This document shows, one piece after another, positions 26,683 to 35,615 of a stretch of 64,000 bases of DNA; position 1 is the stretch's first letter; each line of letters begins with the position of its first letter. The translations under genes and the position numbers were made by a program. Below the pieces are notes generated by a model. The model searched no databases. It worked only from the letters and a program-made list of their open reading frames with translations, and was not told the origin of the DNA. The stretch lies in NCBI RefSeq assembly GCF_013415885.1, contig NZ_CP058910.1, positions 2,294,001 through 2,358,000 on the forward strand. The letters are read 5' to 3'. Source of the stretch: Halosimplex rubrum (GTDB lineage: Archaea > Halobacteriota > Halobacteria > Halobacteriales > Haloarculaceae).

Positions 26683-28101
26683 TCAACGCAGCCGTTCCCG
26701 AACGGAGCCGTACAGCGGGGACACGCGCTCGTAGACCGGGTAGGGCGTGTGTCGGGCCGCCGTCCGGAGCAGTCGGTCGCGGGCGGGGCGCCCGGCCATG
26801 GACTCGAAGTCGGCCTGGCGGAGCCACGCGAGAAAATCGTCGGCCCCATCCATCGGCAGGGCGGCGTCGTCGGGGATCCGCTTCTGGAAGGTCTGCCAGT
26901 GGTAGGGGGCGTGCTGGTCGTTCAGCCACGCGCCGGCCTCGAAGCGCTCGACGGCGTGTTCGAAGGACGCGCGGTCGACGTGGAAGCCGTGGTCGCTGGG
27001 GTCGAGCCCCGCGAGCGCCAGCCCCAGCGCCGTTCGGACGCACTTCTCGCAGCGGTTGCAGTTGTCGGCGACTTCCGAGGCCGAACAGGAGTACACCGGT
27101 AGGTCCGCGTCGTGGGTCTCGACGTAGTCGACGAGGGTCTCGATGCGCTCCTGGCGCTCGAGTTCGAACAGGTCGTGGACGCCCTGGGTCCCGGCCCAGG
27201 CGACCCGGTCGTCGATGTCGGGATGGGACCCCCACGGCATCGCGCGGCCGTCCCAGTCGTCCACGACCGGCGGCGTCTCCATGCCCTGCCAGACGGAGGC
27301 GGCGACGTATATCTCGCCCATCCCGTCGGCGACGGCCAGCGGCGCGCAGAGTCCGAGCAAGCCGAGCCCGCAGCCGACCGCGCTGTACCACGCGCCGTCG
27401 TGGTCGGTCTGGTAGCGGGCGTCGAGCATCGCCGTGTCGAGGAACTCCAGCGCGTTCGACCGGACGAACCGCGCGTCGACGCCGAAGCGGTCGGCGAACG
27501 ACTCCGTGCGGGCGCGCAACCGCCGCCACCGCTCTGGCTCGTCGACGCTCACGACCCAGCCCTGGATCGTGATCAGCGTCGGCGTCTCCTCGCGGTGACG
27601 GACGTACGTCGCCAGCGAGTCCACGCCGCCCGTGAACAACAGTCCGGTCCCGTCGGCCGTCCCGGTGCCGTACGGCGGCGCCACGTCGTCCCACTCGGGG
27701 GCTCGCTCGACGACGACCCGACCGCCCTGGATGAACGGGTACATCTCGTAGAGCGCGCTCCCGACGGTCTCGAGCGCGTCGAGGAAGCGGCGGTCGACGG
27801 CCGGCGCTCGCACGTCGGCGCCGACGGCCCAGGCCACCGGACAGACCTGTGCGAGGACCGGGATCGTCAGGATCGATTCGGGGAGGGCGGACACGTCGAC
27901 GTCGTACTCGGCGTAGAACGGCGAGTCGTCGAAGAACCGGCGCAGGTCGTCGCTGTAGGAGACCGTCGACTCGACGCGGCGGCCGTCGGCGCTGACCGAC
28001 TCGACGGTGACGACTGGCGAACCGCCGTCGGGACCGCCGCCCGCCGTTTCGCCGGCCTCGCCCACCGCGGCGAGGATACGGGATGCAGCAGTTCGGAACA
28101 C
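26683..28101 (-). CDS. QueC-like PP-loop ATPase, copy 1
   Basis: A 472-residue protein from GTG 28101, with a TATA-like GTATACTTTAC 25 nt upstream. Residues about 1-145 form an N-terminal domain of unknown fold, containing SILTIPVLAQVCPVAWAVGA. The PP-loop FTGGVDS is at 156-162, as in ATP pyrophosphatases that adenylate carboxyl or carbonyl groups. Cys 339, 348, 351 and 354 form C-x8-C-x2-C-x2-C, the zinc signature of QueC (7-cyano-7-deazaguanine synthase). QueC is only about 230 residues, so this is an enlarged relative. Its reaction could be amide or nitrile formation on an acid. The paralogue lies immediately upstream. Confidence 0.85.
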   Translation of the reverse strand: MFRTAASRILAAVGEAGETAGGGPDGGSPVVTVESVSADGRRVESTVSYSDDLRRFFDDSPFYAEYDVDVSALPESILTIPVLAQVCPVAWAVGADVRAPAVDRRFLDALETVGSALYEMYPFIQGGRVVVERAPEWDDVAPPYGTGTADGTGLLFTGGVDSLATYVRHREETPTLITIQGWVVSVDEPERWRRLRARTESFADRFGVDARFVRSNALEFLDTAMLDARYQTDHDGAWYSAVGCGLGLLGLCAPLAVADGMGEIYVAASVWQGMETPPVVDDWDGRAMPWGSHPDIDDRVAWAGTQGVHDLFELERQERIETLVDYVETHDADLPVYSCSASEVADNCNRCEKCVRTALGLALAGLDPSDHGFHVDRASFEHAVERFEAGAWLNDQHAPYHWQTFQKRIPDDAALPMDGADDFLAWLRQADFESMAGRPARDRLLRTAARHTPYPVYERVSPLYGSVRERLR

Positions 28102-28125
28102 GCACCCGACCAGTGGCGCAGCGAT

Positions 28126-28136
28126 GTAAAGTATAC
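28126..28136 (-). promoter_or_regulatory. TATA box of QueC-like copy 1
   Basis: On the minus strand this reads GTATACTTTAC, centred about 30 nt before the GTG at 28101. This fits a leaderless transcript and supports that start codon. A similar AT-rich element (ACTTTAT region at 29713-29723) precedes copy 2. Confidence 0.55.
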
Positions 28137-28224
28137 GTCCGTTACGGCCGTTCTCGGTGGGTAAGCGACCGTTCCCGGGGTCGGGCTCGGCGCGTCGCGG
28201 TCTCGGTCGGCGGGACCGACCGCG

Positions 28225-29706
28225 TCAGGGTCGGGGCGCGCGTTCGCGCACGGCGTCGTAGGCCGGCGACAGGCGGGCGTACACCGAGGCGGGCACCGAG
28301 CGAGCGGCGGCTCGGACGACGCGGTGTGAGACCGGCGGACCGGACCTGGCCGCTACCGCGCGGAGGTCGGCCGTCCGGAGCCAGTCGGCGAACGCGTCGA
28401 CGCCCGCGACCGGGTACGACGCGTCGGGGTCGACCGACGCCTGCAGGTCGAGCCAGTAGGCGAGGATGTGGAAGTCGACCAGCCAGTTGCCGGCCTCGAT
28501 CTCCCGGCGGGCGCGCTCGAAGGTCGCCGCGCTCACGTCGAAGCCGTGGTCGTTCGGGTCGCGACCGGCGAGCGCGAGTCCCAGCGCCGTCCGCGCGCAC
28601 TTCTCGCAGCGGTCGCAGTTGCTCCCGGTCGCCGAGGCCTCGCAGGCCCGGATCGGCAGGTCGATCGGCCGCTCGCGGAGGAACTCGGCGATGGTCTCGA
28701 CGCGCTCCTGGCGGGTGATCTCGAAGGCGTCGTGGGCGACTTCCGTCCCGGCCCAGGCGATCTCGTCGTCGATGGCCGGGTCGGACCCCCAGGGGATCGC
28801 CCCGCCGTCCCAGCTCTCGAACCGGTCCGCCGTCGGGAACCCCGCCCAGTGGGTCGCCGCGAGGTACAGGCGGTCCATCCCCTCCGCGACGGCCAGCGGC
28901 GCGCAGAGCCCGGTCAGCCCGAGACCGCAGCCGACTGCGCTGTACCACGCCCCGTCGTGGCGGGGCTTGTAGTGGGCGTCGAGCATCGCGGTGTCGAGGA
29001 ACTCCAGCATGTTCGACTCGACGAACTGCGCGTCGGTACCGAAGCGGTCGGCGTAGTCGGCGATCCGTCTCCTGGTGTGGGCCCACCGCTCGTCGTCGTC
29101 GACACCCACGAGCCACCCCCTGACGTTGATCAGCGTCGGCTCGGCCTCGTGGTGGCGGACGTACGTCGCCAGCGAGTCCACCCCGCCCGTGAACAGCATC
29201 ACGGTGTCGCCGGTGCCGCCCGCGCCAGCGGGGTCGCCCACCGCGACGGAGTCGTCCGCACCGTCGGTCCCGGACTGCCCCGGTTCGTTCCACTCGGGCG
29301 CGCGTTCGACGAGGACGCGCCCGCCCTCGACGAAGGGATACATCGCGCAGAGGGTGTTGCCGACGGTCTCGAGGGAGTCGAGGAAGCGGCGGTCGGCGAC
29401 GGGGACGCGGACGTCGGCGCCGGCGGCCCACGCGACCGGGCAGACGTGGGCCAGTACCGGGATCGTCAGGATCGACTCGGGGAGGTCGGACACGTCGACG
29501 CCGTACTCGACGTAGAAGGGCGATTCGTCGAAGAACGGTCGCAGGGCGTCGCTGTAGGAGACGGTCGCCTCGACGCGACAGCCGTCGACGGTGACGCTGT
29601 CGACCGAGACAACCGGGGACCGACCGCCGTCGGACCCGCTCGCGCTTCGACCGACCACAGACAGGAAGGGATTGCCACTCGGTATCACGGACGAACCCAC
29701 TCGCAC
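28225..29706 (-). CDS. QueC-like PP-loop ATPase, copy 2
   Basis: A 493-residue paralogue of the downstream gene, alike along the whole length. The PP-loop FTGGVDS is at 172-178. The zinc signature uses C355, C364, C367 and C370 with the same C-x8-C-x2-C-x2-C spacing. The shared motif YSAVGCGLGL lies between them. A 15-20-residue Gly/Asp/Ala insertion sits just before the PP-loop relative to copy 1. GTG 29706 is used; GTG 29700 and 29688 are close in-frame alternatives, because the TATA element lies only about 15 nt from 29706. Both copies keep all motif residues, so both may be active, possibly on different substrates or as a heterodimer. Confidence 0.85.
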   Translation of the reverse strand: MRVGSSVIPSGNPFLSVVGRSASGSDGGRSPVVSVDSVTVDGCRVEATVSYSDALRPFFDESPFYVEYGVDVSDLPESILTIPVLAHVCPVAWAAGADVRVPVADRRFLDSLETVGNTLCAMYPFVEGGRVLVERAPEWNEPGQSGTDGADDSVAVGDPAGAGGTGDTVMLFTGGVDSLATYVRHHEAEPTLINVRGWLVGVDDDERWAHTRRRIADYADRFGTDAQFVESNMLEFLDTAMLDAHYKPRHDGAWYSAVGCGLGLTGLCAPLAVAEGMDRLYLAATHWAGFPTADRFESWDGGAIPWGSDPAIDDEIAWAGTEVAHDAFEITRQERVETIAEFLRERPIDLPIRACEASATGSNCDRCEKCARTALGLALAGRDPNDHGFDVSAATFERARREIEAGNWLVDFHILAYWLDLQASVDPDASYPVAGVDAFADWLRTADLRAVAARSGPPVSHRVVRAAARSVPASVYARLSPAYDAVRERAPRP

Positions 29707-29801
29707 TACCCGATAAAGTATTTATGTGATATCAGATATACCGGTCGACCTACGCTCGGGTGCCGAACGATAACCTGGACTACCAGACGAGTTGGGGTGA
29801 C

Positions 29802-31043
29802 TTACGCCGGGACCGGCGCCGAGCGCGGGCGCCGAACGGTCCGGTCGAACAGCACCGTCTCGTGTTCGGCGACGACCGCGTCCCAGTCGTGGGCCTCCGC
29901 GGTGGTGCGGGCCGCTCGTCCGAGTACACGGGCGTCGGCCTCGCCGTCGATCACGCCGTCGAGCGTGTCGACGAGTCCCTCGGCGGTCCCGTCGTACAAC
30001 AGGCCGTTCTCACCGTCGTCGATCAGCCGGCGGTGCGCGGGGATGTCGGTGGCGACCACCGGGGTCCCGGAGGCCATGTACTCCAGGAGCTTCGCGGGGA
30101 AGCTGATCCGGTAGGACTCGATGTCGGCCAGCGAGGAGACGGCGACGTCGGAGTCGGCGAGCACGTCCGGGATCTCCTCGTGGGGGACGATCCCGAGCCA
30201 GGTGACCCGGTCGTCGATCCCGAGCTCGCGGGCCCGCTCGCGCAGGGAGGCCATGTAGTCGTCGTCGCCGCCGCCGGCGACGCGGAACTCGACGTCGCGG
30301 TCGGTCGCCGCGACGGCGTCGAGGACGTGTTCGAGCCCCCGCGGCGGCCCGATCGAGCCGACGTAGGTGACCACCCACGTGTCGTCGGGGCCGCGGGCGG
30401 GCTCGCGGGTCGAGTCGACCGCGAAGCGGTCGGTGTCGACGCCCATCCCGATGACGGCGGCCTCCGAGAGGTCGACGCCGTACTCCAGTTCCGTCGTCTC
30501 GCGGATCCCGTCGGTCAGGCAGACCACCTCCGTCGTCCGGTCGAGCAGCCGGCCCACCGCCCAGGCGTAGTTGGCCTTGACCGCGATCCGGGCCCGCTTG
30601 CGGATCGACAGCCGCTCGTGGGCGGCGTTCGAGAGGTCCCGTTTCTGCCGGACGGGGACCGACTGGAGGCCGACGACGAACCGCGAGCCGCCGGCGCGGG
30701 CCGCCAGCCACCCCTGGATGATCGTCTGCTGGAAGGCGTAGACGGCGTCGAAGCGGTAGCGGGCGCCCAGCGCGACGGCGTACAGCGTCGACGCGACGAG
30801 GAAGAGCAGCCCCGAGATGATGGGCACCTCGCCGGTCGAGAGCTCGTGGTGGGCCACGTCGTCGGGGAACTCCCCGTCCTCGTCGCGGTCCGAGAAGCGC
30901 CGGCTGAGGACGTGGACGGTGTGGGACGCCGAGAGCTTCCGCGAGAGGTAGTGGGGAACGGTCGCGCTGTAGGGGGAGGAGATCTCGCGGTGGTGGACGA
31001 GCAACACGGAGTCGCGGTCGCCGCCCCCTCCTGACCGGCTCAT
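29802..31043 (-). CDS. GT-B glycosyltransferase, family 4
   Basis: A 413-residue enzyme. The N-terminal acceptor domain begins LLVHHREISSPYSATVPHYLSRKL. The C-terminal donor domain shows VVTYVGSIGPPRGLEHVLDAV, FRVAGGGDDDYM, VTWLGIVPHEEIPDVLADSDV and KLLEYMASGTPVVATDIPAHRRLI, all typical of GT4. A central stretch (VPIISGLLFLVASTLYAVAL, about 75-95) is hydrophobic and could tether it to the membrane, as in enzymes that act on dolichol-linked glycans. Its ATG 31043 overlaps the stop of an upstream 50-aa ORF (ATGA). It lies in the glycan region upstream of the QueC-like pair. Confidence 0.88.
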   Translation of the reverse strand: MSRSGGGGDRDSVLLVHHREISSPYSATVPHYLSRKLSASHTVHVLSRRFSDRDEDGEFPDDVAHHELSTGEVPIISGLLFLVASTLYAVALGARYRFDAVYAFQQTIIQGWLAARAGGSRFVVGLQSVPVRQKRDLSNAAHERLSIRKRARIAVKANYAWAVGRLLDRTTEVVCLTDGIRETTELEYGVDLSEAAVIGMGVDTDRFAVDSTREPARGPDDTWVVTYVGSIGPPRGLEHVLDAVAATDRDVEFRVAGGGDDDYMASLRERARELGIDDRVTWLGIVPHEEIPDVLADSDVAVSSLADIESYRISFPAKLLEYMASGTPVVATDIPAHRRLIDDGENGLLYDGTAEGLVDTLDGVIDGEADARVLGRAARTTAEAHDWDAVVAEHETVLFDRTVRRPRSAPVPA

Positions 31044-31192
31044 GGCCGCGCCCCGGGCGGTTCGCGGTACGGTCGAGGCGGTTCGCGATACGGTCGACTG
31101 ACTGTCCGGCGGGCACCGCCGGCGGCCGCCGCGAGCGACGGGCCGGCCGCGGACGACCGCCCGGCGGCGACGCGAGTCGCGATACCTGTCAT
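31040..31192 (-). CDS. Candidate 50-aa small ORF coupled to the glycosyltransferase
   Basis: It begins with ATG 31192, about 28 nt downstream of a minus-strand TATA box (CTTACTTATTG, 31217-31227), and ends with a TGA that overlaps the glycosyltransferase start by 4 nt. It encodes 50 residues beginning MTGIATRVAAGRSS, then an Ala-rich stretch and two PYREPPR repeats. There is no known family. The arrangement suggests a leader peptide that couples translation to the GT gene, or an N-terminal frame alternative. Confidence 0.35.
   Translation of the reverse strand: MTGIATRVAAGRSSAAGPSLAAAAGGARRTVSRPYREPPRPYREPPGARP
31056..31097. repeat. Two 21-bp tandem repeats
   Basis: Two 21-bp units differing at one base lie head to tail inside the small ORF and encode PYREPPR twice. 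Period 21 keeps the reading frame, which mildly supports translation of this ORF. Confidence 0.7.
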
Positions 31193-31475
31193 CGAGCGAC
31201 TCGACCGACCGACGCCCAATAAGTAAGAGCCGGATAACCGCCGTCGTCGCCCGCCACTCGCCCGCGACCACCGACCGGAGCGACCGGAAATCGGCCGCCC
31301 AGGCCGCGACTGCGCCGCGAGCGGCTCCGCCTGCGGTTCGTTCGCACGCGGAGCCAGCCCGCCGAGCGCGGCCGCGACGCTAGAGGCGCTATACCGCTCC
31401 GCTCCGATCAGTCGACGCCGCGTAATCGTCCGTAAGCTGATAATAACATTCCCGACCGGTCCGGTGGGGTGGCGT
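31193..31475. promoter_or_regulatory. Divergent promoter region between the GT and wecC-like genes
   Basis: This stretch carries no gene. It has two back-to-back TATA elements: AATAAGTAAG (31218-31227) for the leftward transcript and GATAATAACATT (31439-31450) for the rightward one, about 30 nt before ATG 31476. Between them is a stem-loop, GGCTCCGC (31323-31330) with GCGGAGCC (31348-31355). Confidence 0.5.
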
Positions 31476-32732
31476 ATGAGCATCGGCATCTACGGCGTCG
31501 GATTCGTCGGCAAGGAGGTCGCGGAACTGGCCGTCGAACGCGGGCGCTCGGTCGCCTGCGTCGACGTGGACCCCGAGGTCGTCGAGCGGATCGAGGCCGA
31601 GGAGTACCTGGCGGTCGACGACCACGACCGCGTCTCGGCGACCACGGACGGCGCGGCGGTCGCGGCCGCGGCCGACACCTGTCTGGTCACGGTCCCGACA
31701 CCGGTCGACGGGGCCGAACGGGTCGACCTCGGGCCGCTCCGGGCGGCCAGCGAGACCATCGGCGAGGGCCTGCGGAGCCGCGACGCCGCCGAGCCCTGTC
31801 TCGTCGTCGTCGAGTCGACCATCCCGCCGGGGACCGCCCGCCGGGAGATCGCCGAGGTCTTCGACACCTACGGCCTGGAGCTGGGCACCGACTACTACCT
31901 CGCGGCCGTGCCCGAGCGGGTCGACCCCGGCAACGAGGCGTGGCCGCTCGAAGCCATCCCCCGGGTCGTCGGCGCCCTCTCGGACGACGGGCTGGAGCGG
32001 GCGACCGCCTTCTACGACCGCCTGCTTGACGCCGAGGCCCACCCGGTCGACAGCGTCGAGATCGCCGAGGTCTCGAAGATCGTCGAGAACGCCTTCCGCG
32101 ACATCAACATCGCCTTCGCCAACGAGATCGCCGTCTCGCTGGACTCGCTGGACGTGGACGCCCGCTCGGCCATCGAGGCCGCGGGGACCAAACCGTTCGG
32201 ATTCATGGGGTTCGAGCCGGGCGCCGGCGTTGGCGGCCACTGCATCCCGGTCGACCCGCACCTGCTCATCGGCGAGGCCGAGGACGCCGGGTTCACCCAC
32301 GAGCTGCTGAGCGTCGCCCGCACGATCAACAATCAGATGCCCGAGTACGTGGCCGACATGACCGTCGACGCGCTCACGCGCGAGCGGGTCCTCCCGCAGG
32401 ACGCCACGGCGCTGTTGCTCGGCCGCGCGTTCAAACCCGACCTCGCGGACGACCGCAACAGCCCGTACTTCGAAGTTCGGGAGGGGCTGACCGAGTACGA
32501 CGTGACCGTCGAGACCTACGACCCCGTCCTCGCCGCGGAGTCGTCGGTCGACTCGCCGTACCAGCCGGTCGACGCGGTCGTCGTCGTCACCGACCACGAG
32601 GCGTTCGCGGACCTGGACCCCGAACGGTTCGCCGACCTGGGCGTCTCGACGGTCGTCGACGGCCGCGACGTCTTCGACGCCGAGGCCGTCGAGGCCGCTG
32701 GACTCCGCTACGACGCAGTCGGGGAGGTCTGA
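31476..32732 (+). CDS. Nucleotide-sugar dehydrogenase, UDP-ManNAc dehydrogenase (WecC) type
   Basis: A 418-residue UDP-sugar dehydrogenase. The Rossmann motif GVGFVGKE follows the start MSIGIYG. The middle part carries PERVDPGN and EVSKIVENAFRDINIAFANE with the conserved Lys. The catalytic Cys is C256 in GGHCIPVDPH. The C-terminal domain has GRAFKPDLADDRNSP and ends in a Rossmann-like UDP-binding fold. The GGHCIPVDPHL and FRDINIAFANE variants are typical of WecC-type enzymes that make UDP-N-acetylmannosaminuronate, rather than UDP-glucose dehydrogenase. The gene supplies a uronic acid for surface glycan. The next gene starts 4 nt after its stop. Confidence 0.9.
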   Translation: MSIGIYGVGFVGKEVAELAVERGRSVACVDVDPEVVERIEAEEYLAVDDHDRVSATTDGAAVAAAADTCLVTVPTPVDGAERVDLGPLRAASETIGEGLRSRDAAEPCLVVVESTIPPGTARREIAEVFDTYGLELGTDYYLAAVPERVDPGNEAWPLEAIPRVVGALSDDGLERATAFYDRLLDAEAHPVDSVEIAEVSKIVENAFRDINIAFANEIAVSLDSLDVDARSAIEAAGTKPFGFMGFEPGAGVGGHCIPVDPHLLIGEAEDAGFTHELLSVARTINNQMPEYVADMTVDALTRERVLPQDATALLLGRAFKPDLADDRNSPYFEVREGLTEYDVTVETYDPVLAAESSVDSPYQPVDAVVVVTDHEAFADLDPERFADLGVSTVVDGRDVFDAEAVEAAGLRYDAVGEV

Positions 32733-32736
32733 GCCG

Positions 32737-33816
32737 ATGCGGGTCTTCGTGACCATCCAGCACCCGGCCCACGTCCACTTCTTCCGCGAGGCCATCGCGG
32801 AGCTGGAGGCCGCGGGCCACGAGGTCTCCGTGTTCATGCGCGACGTGGAGATCGCCGCCGACCTGCTGGAGAGCTACGGCATCGACTACGAGGTGCTCGC
32901 GCCGACCAGCGACTCGCTGCCCTCGCTGGCGCGCTCGCAGGCGCGCTACGAGCTCGCCCTGCTCCGGCGGGCCCGCCGGGAGGAGCCGGACGTGCTCACC
33001 GCGATCGCCGAGCCGGCGGTCGCGCACCTCTCGACGCTGCTTTCCTGCCGGTCGGTCGTGTTCACCGACACCGAGCACGCGACCCTGGGGAACGCCCTCA
33101 CCTTCCCGTTCGCCGACCGGGTCTGTACCCCCGAGGCGTACATGGACGACCTGGGCGACAAGCAGGTCACCTACCCCGGGTTCCACGAGCTCGCCTACCT
33201 CCACCCCGACCGGTTCGAACCGGACCCCTCGGTCGTCGCCGAGGCCGGTGTCGACCCCGACGAGCGGCTCGTCGTCCTGCGGCTGATCGCCTGGGAGGCG
33301 CTGCACGACGTGGGCGGCGGCGGCTTCGCCGACGCGCGCGAGGTCGTCGACGAACTCGAGCGCCACGGCGCGCGAGTGGTGATCACCGCCGAGGCCGACC
33401 TCCCGCCGGATCTCGCCGACCGGCGGGCGACCGTCGCGCCGGAGGACATGCACCACCTGCTGGCCCACGCGGATCTCTTCGTCGGCGAGAGCGCGACGAT
33501 GGCCGCCGAGTCGGCGGTGTTGGGCACGCCCGCAGTGTACGCCTCGACGCTCGAACTCGGGTATCTGGAGGCGCTGGAGTCGGAGTACGGCCTCGTGGTC
33601 AACACGACCGGCGAGGACCGCCAGGCCGAGGCGCTCCACCGCGCCAGCTCGATCCTCGCGAGCCACGAGGAGACCGACTGGGCGGGTCGGCGCGAGCGGT
33701 TGCTCGCCGACTGCGTCGACACGACCGACGTGATCCTGTCGCAGGTGGCCGACGGCCTCGCTCGACGGCCGACCGCCGAGATCGACGCCCCCCGGCCGGT
33801 CGCCGAGCGGCGATGA
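32737..33816 (+). CDS. DUF354 family GT-B-like protein
   Basis: A 359-residue protein starting 4 nt after the UDP-sugar dehydrogenase. The opening IQHPAHVHFFREAIAELEAAGHEV and the DTEHATLGNALTFPFADRV segment match DUF354. This archaeal family resembles GT-B enzymes and UDP-GlcNAc 2-epimerases in fold. The later part ADLFVGESATMAAESAVLGTPAVY is the nucleotide-binding end of such folds. It is likely a glycosyltransferase or epimerase acting on the sugar made by the upstream gene. The exact reaction is unproved. Confidence 0.85.
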   Translation: MRVFVTIQHPAHVHFFREAIAELEAAGHEVSVFMRDVEIAADLLESYGIDYEVLAPTSDSLPSLARSQARYELALLRRARREEPDVLTAIAEPAVAHLSTLLSCRSVVFTDTEHATLGNALTFPFADRVCTPEAYMDDLGDKQVTYPGFHELAYLHPDRFEPDPSVVAEAGVDPDERLVVLRLIAWEALHDVGGGGFADAREVVDELERHGARVVITAEADLPPDLADRRATVAPEDMHHLLAHADLFVGESATMAAESAVLGTPAVYASTLELGYLEALESEYGLVVNTTGEDRQAEALHRASSILASHEETDWAGRRERLLADCVDTTDVILSQVADGLARRPTAEIDAPRPVAERR

Positions 33817-33896
33817 CGGCGAGGTACCGCTTCCGACGGTCGGCGCCGATGTCGGCGAGTAAAGGGCTCCTACGGAAATTATAGCCGACATAACAA

Positions 33897-35435
33897 ATGC
33901 GTCGAAGTGCAACCAACAAGCAAATGGCGCCCGATCGGTTGTCACGACGGAGATTCCTCAAAGGGACAGTAGCGGCCGCGCTGGGGGTCGGCGCGGCGGG
34001 GTGCGGGTCGAACGAGAGCGACCCGACCGACCGGGAGGACGCGGGGACGCTGGTCGACCCGACCACGCCCACCGGCACGCCGACCGCGACGGCCGAGCCG
34101 ACGCCGACCGGCACGCCCACCGGCACGCCGATCCCGGAGGTCGTCGCCGAGTACGGCGACCAGTTCGACTCGATCGTCAACGTGGTCGACGCCGGCGCCG
34201 ACCCCGAGGGGTCCGAGCCGATCAACGACGTGCTCACCGACGCGATCGCCGAGGACACGCTCGTGTACTTCCCCGCCGGCCGCTACGCGCTCGACTACAT
34301 GGAGATCGAGGACGTCTCCGGCTTCGGGCTCGTCTCGATCCCCCACGAGCGGACGCTCCTCGTCCCGAACGGGACGGTCGAGGAGGTCGGCAACCACTTC
34401 ATCGACTTCAGGCGCGTGGGGGACATCCTCCTCGACGGCCTGGAGTTCGACTTCACCGAGTCCGGCGTCGGCGGCGCCGTCAGGACAATCTCCGAGGGGA
34501 ACGTCGTCGCCCGGAACCTCCGGACCCACGGGAAGCTACCCGACCGGAACAAGGAGCGCAAACACGTCGCCTACCGGTTCGAGGTGCAAGACCCCGAGGG
34601 CAAAGGGCTCGTCGAGCGGGTCGTCGCCCGCGGCGGCGGCCACGAGGGCGGCAACGGCGTCGGCATCTACGTCGGCAAGGACCACGCGGGTTCGCTGACG
34701 TTCCGCGACTGCGAGATTGCGAACTTCCCGAACAACGGCCTGTACGCCTCGGCGCCGGGCCAGACCCTCGACGGCTACACCGGGAACAACGGCGACATCC
34801 ACGTCCGGGGCGGCCGCTACGAGAACAACAACATCGCCAACGTCCGGATCGGCTCGACCGGCTCGACCGTCAAGGACGTGACGGTCGTCGTGGACAAGGT
34901 CCCGCCGAGCCCCTCGCGGAGCCACCTGAACGTCCGCGGGATCAGACTCCGGGCCCGCAGCGACCAGCTGGTCGAGAACTGCGAGGTCCGGATCGGCGCG
35001 GACGCGGGCCGCGGGTTCGGCGCCATCTCCTACCACCCCGAACACGAGAGTTCGACGGTCCGGAACACGACGGTCAAGGTCGACCGCGACGACTTCAGCG
35101 CGATCGACGCGACCGACTCCAGCAACGGGGGGTCCGAGGCGCCGCTGACCTTCGAGAACGTGACCGTCACCGGGAACGCCGGCGGCGGGGCGGCCGTCGA
35201 CATCGCCGACCGCCCCGAGACGACGCTACGGAACTGCCGGATCGAACAGTCCGGCGCCGACCGACGGGGGATCGTGTTCACCGACTCCGAGAACTGCGCC
35301 GTCATCGACTCGACGATCCGGGTGACCGGCCTCCCGATCGAGACCGAGAACGCCTCGGTCGACCGTCGGAACCTCTCCATCGAGAACCTGCGACCCGGAC
35401 AGGCCACCGTGACACCCGTCGCCGACGACGGGTGA
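33897..35435 (+). CDS. Tat-exported lipoprotein with right-handed parallel beta-helix
   Basis: A 512-residue exported protein. The signal SRRRFLKGTVAAALGVGAAGC joins a twin-arginine motif to a lipobox, so it should be Tat-translocated and lipid-anchored. A Pro/Thr linker (about 50-75) follows. The rest is a beta-helix with repeated short strands and turns (VRNTTVKV, FRDCEIANFPNNG, LRNCRIEQSG), the fold of polygalacturonases and pectate lyases. ATG 33897 is used, with TATA-like AAATTATAG about 20 nt upstream; ATG 33924 is possible. It may cleave or bind a surface polysaccharide. Catalytic residues are not evident. Confidence 0.83.
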   Translation: MRRSATNKQMAPDRLSRRRFLKGTVAAALGVGAAGCGSNESDPTDREDAGTLVDPTTPTGTPTATAEPTPTGTPTGTPIPEVVAEYGDQFDSIVNVVDAGADPEGSEPINDVLTDAIAEDTLVYFPAGRYALDYMEIEDVSGFGLVSIPHERTLLVPNGTVEEVGNHFIDFRRVGDILLDGLEFDFTESGVGGAVRTISEGNVVARNLRTHGKLPDRNKERKHVAYRFEVQDPEGKGLVERVVARGGGHEGGNGVGIYVGKDHAGSLTFRDCEIANFPNNGLYASAPGQTLDGYTGNNGDIHVRGGRYENNNIANVRIGSTGSTVKDVTVVVDKVPPSPSRSHLNVRGIRLRARSDQLVENCEVRIGADAGRGFGAISYHPEHESSTVRNTTVKVDRDDFSAIDATDSSNGGSEAPLTFENVTVTGNAGGGAAVDIADRPETTLRNCRIEQSGADRRGIVFTDSENCAVIDSTIRVTGLPIETENASVDRRNLSIENLRPGQATVTPVADDG

Positions 35436-35615
35436 CGGCACGCCGACGACCGACGCCGCGCCGGTGGCCGCCGGATCGTCGGTAGCCGGTCGGTAACGAC
35501 CGCTTACTCCGTCGGCGACGCCTCGAAACAGCACCTTACCGCTCATCACCGCCCCGTCGAGTCGGGGGGCACGAGCGCGTCGCGGTTCGTTCCTGAGCCG
35601 CGTTCGGAGGTACGT

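Noticed and set aside
26546-26734. 62-codon reading frame on the plus strand
   Set aside because: It overlaps the 3' end of the QueC-like gene antisense and has no promoter or conserved pattern.
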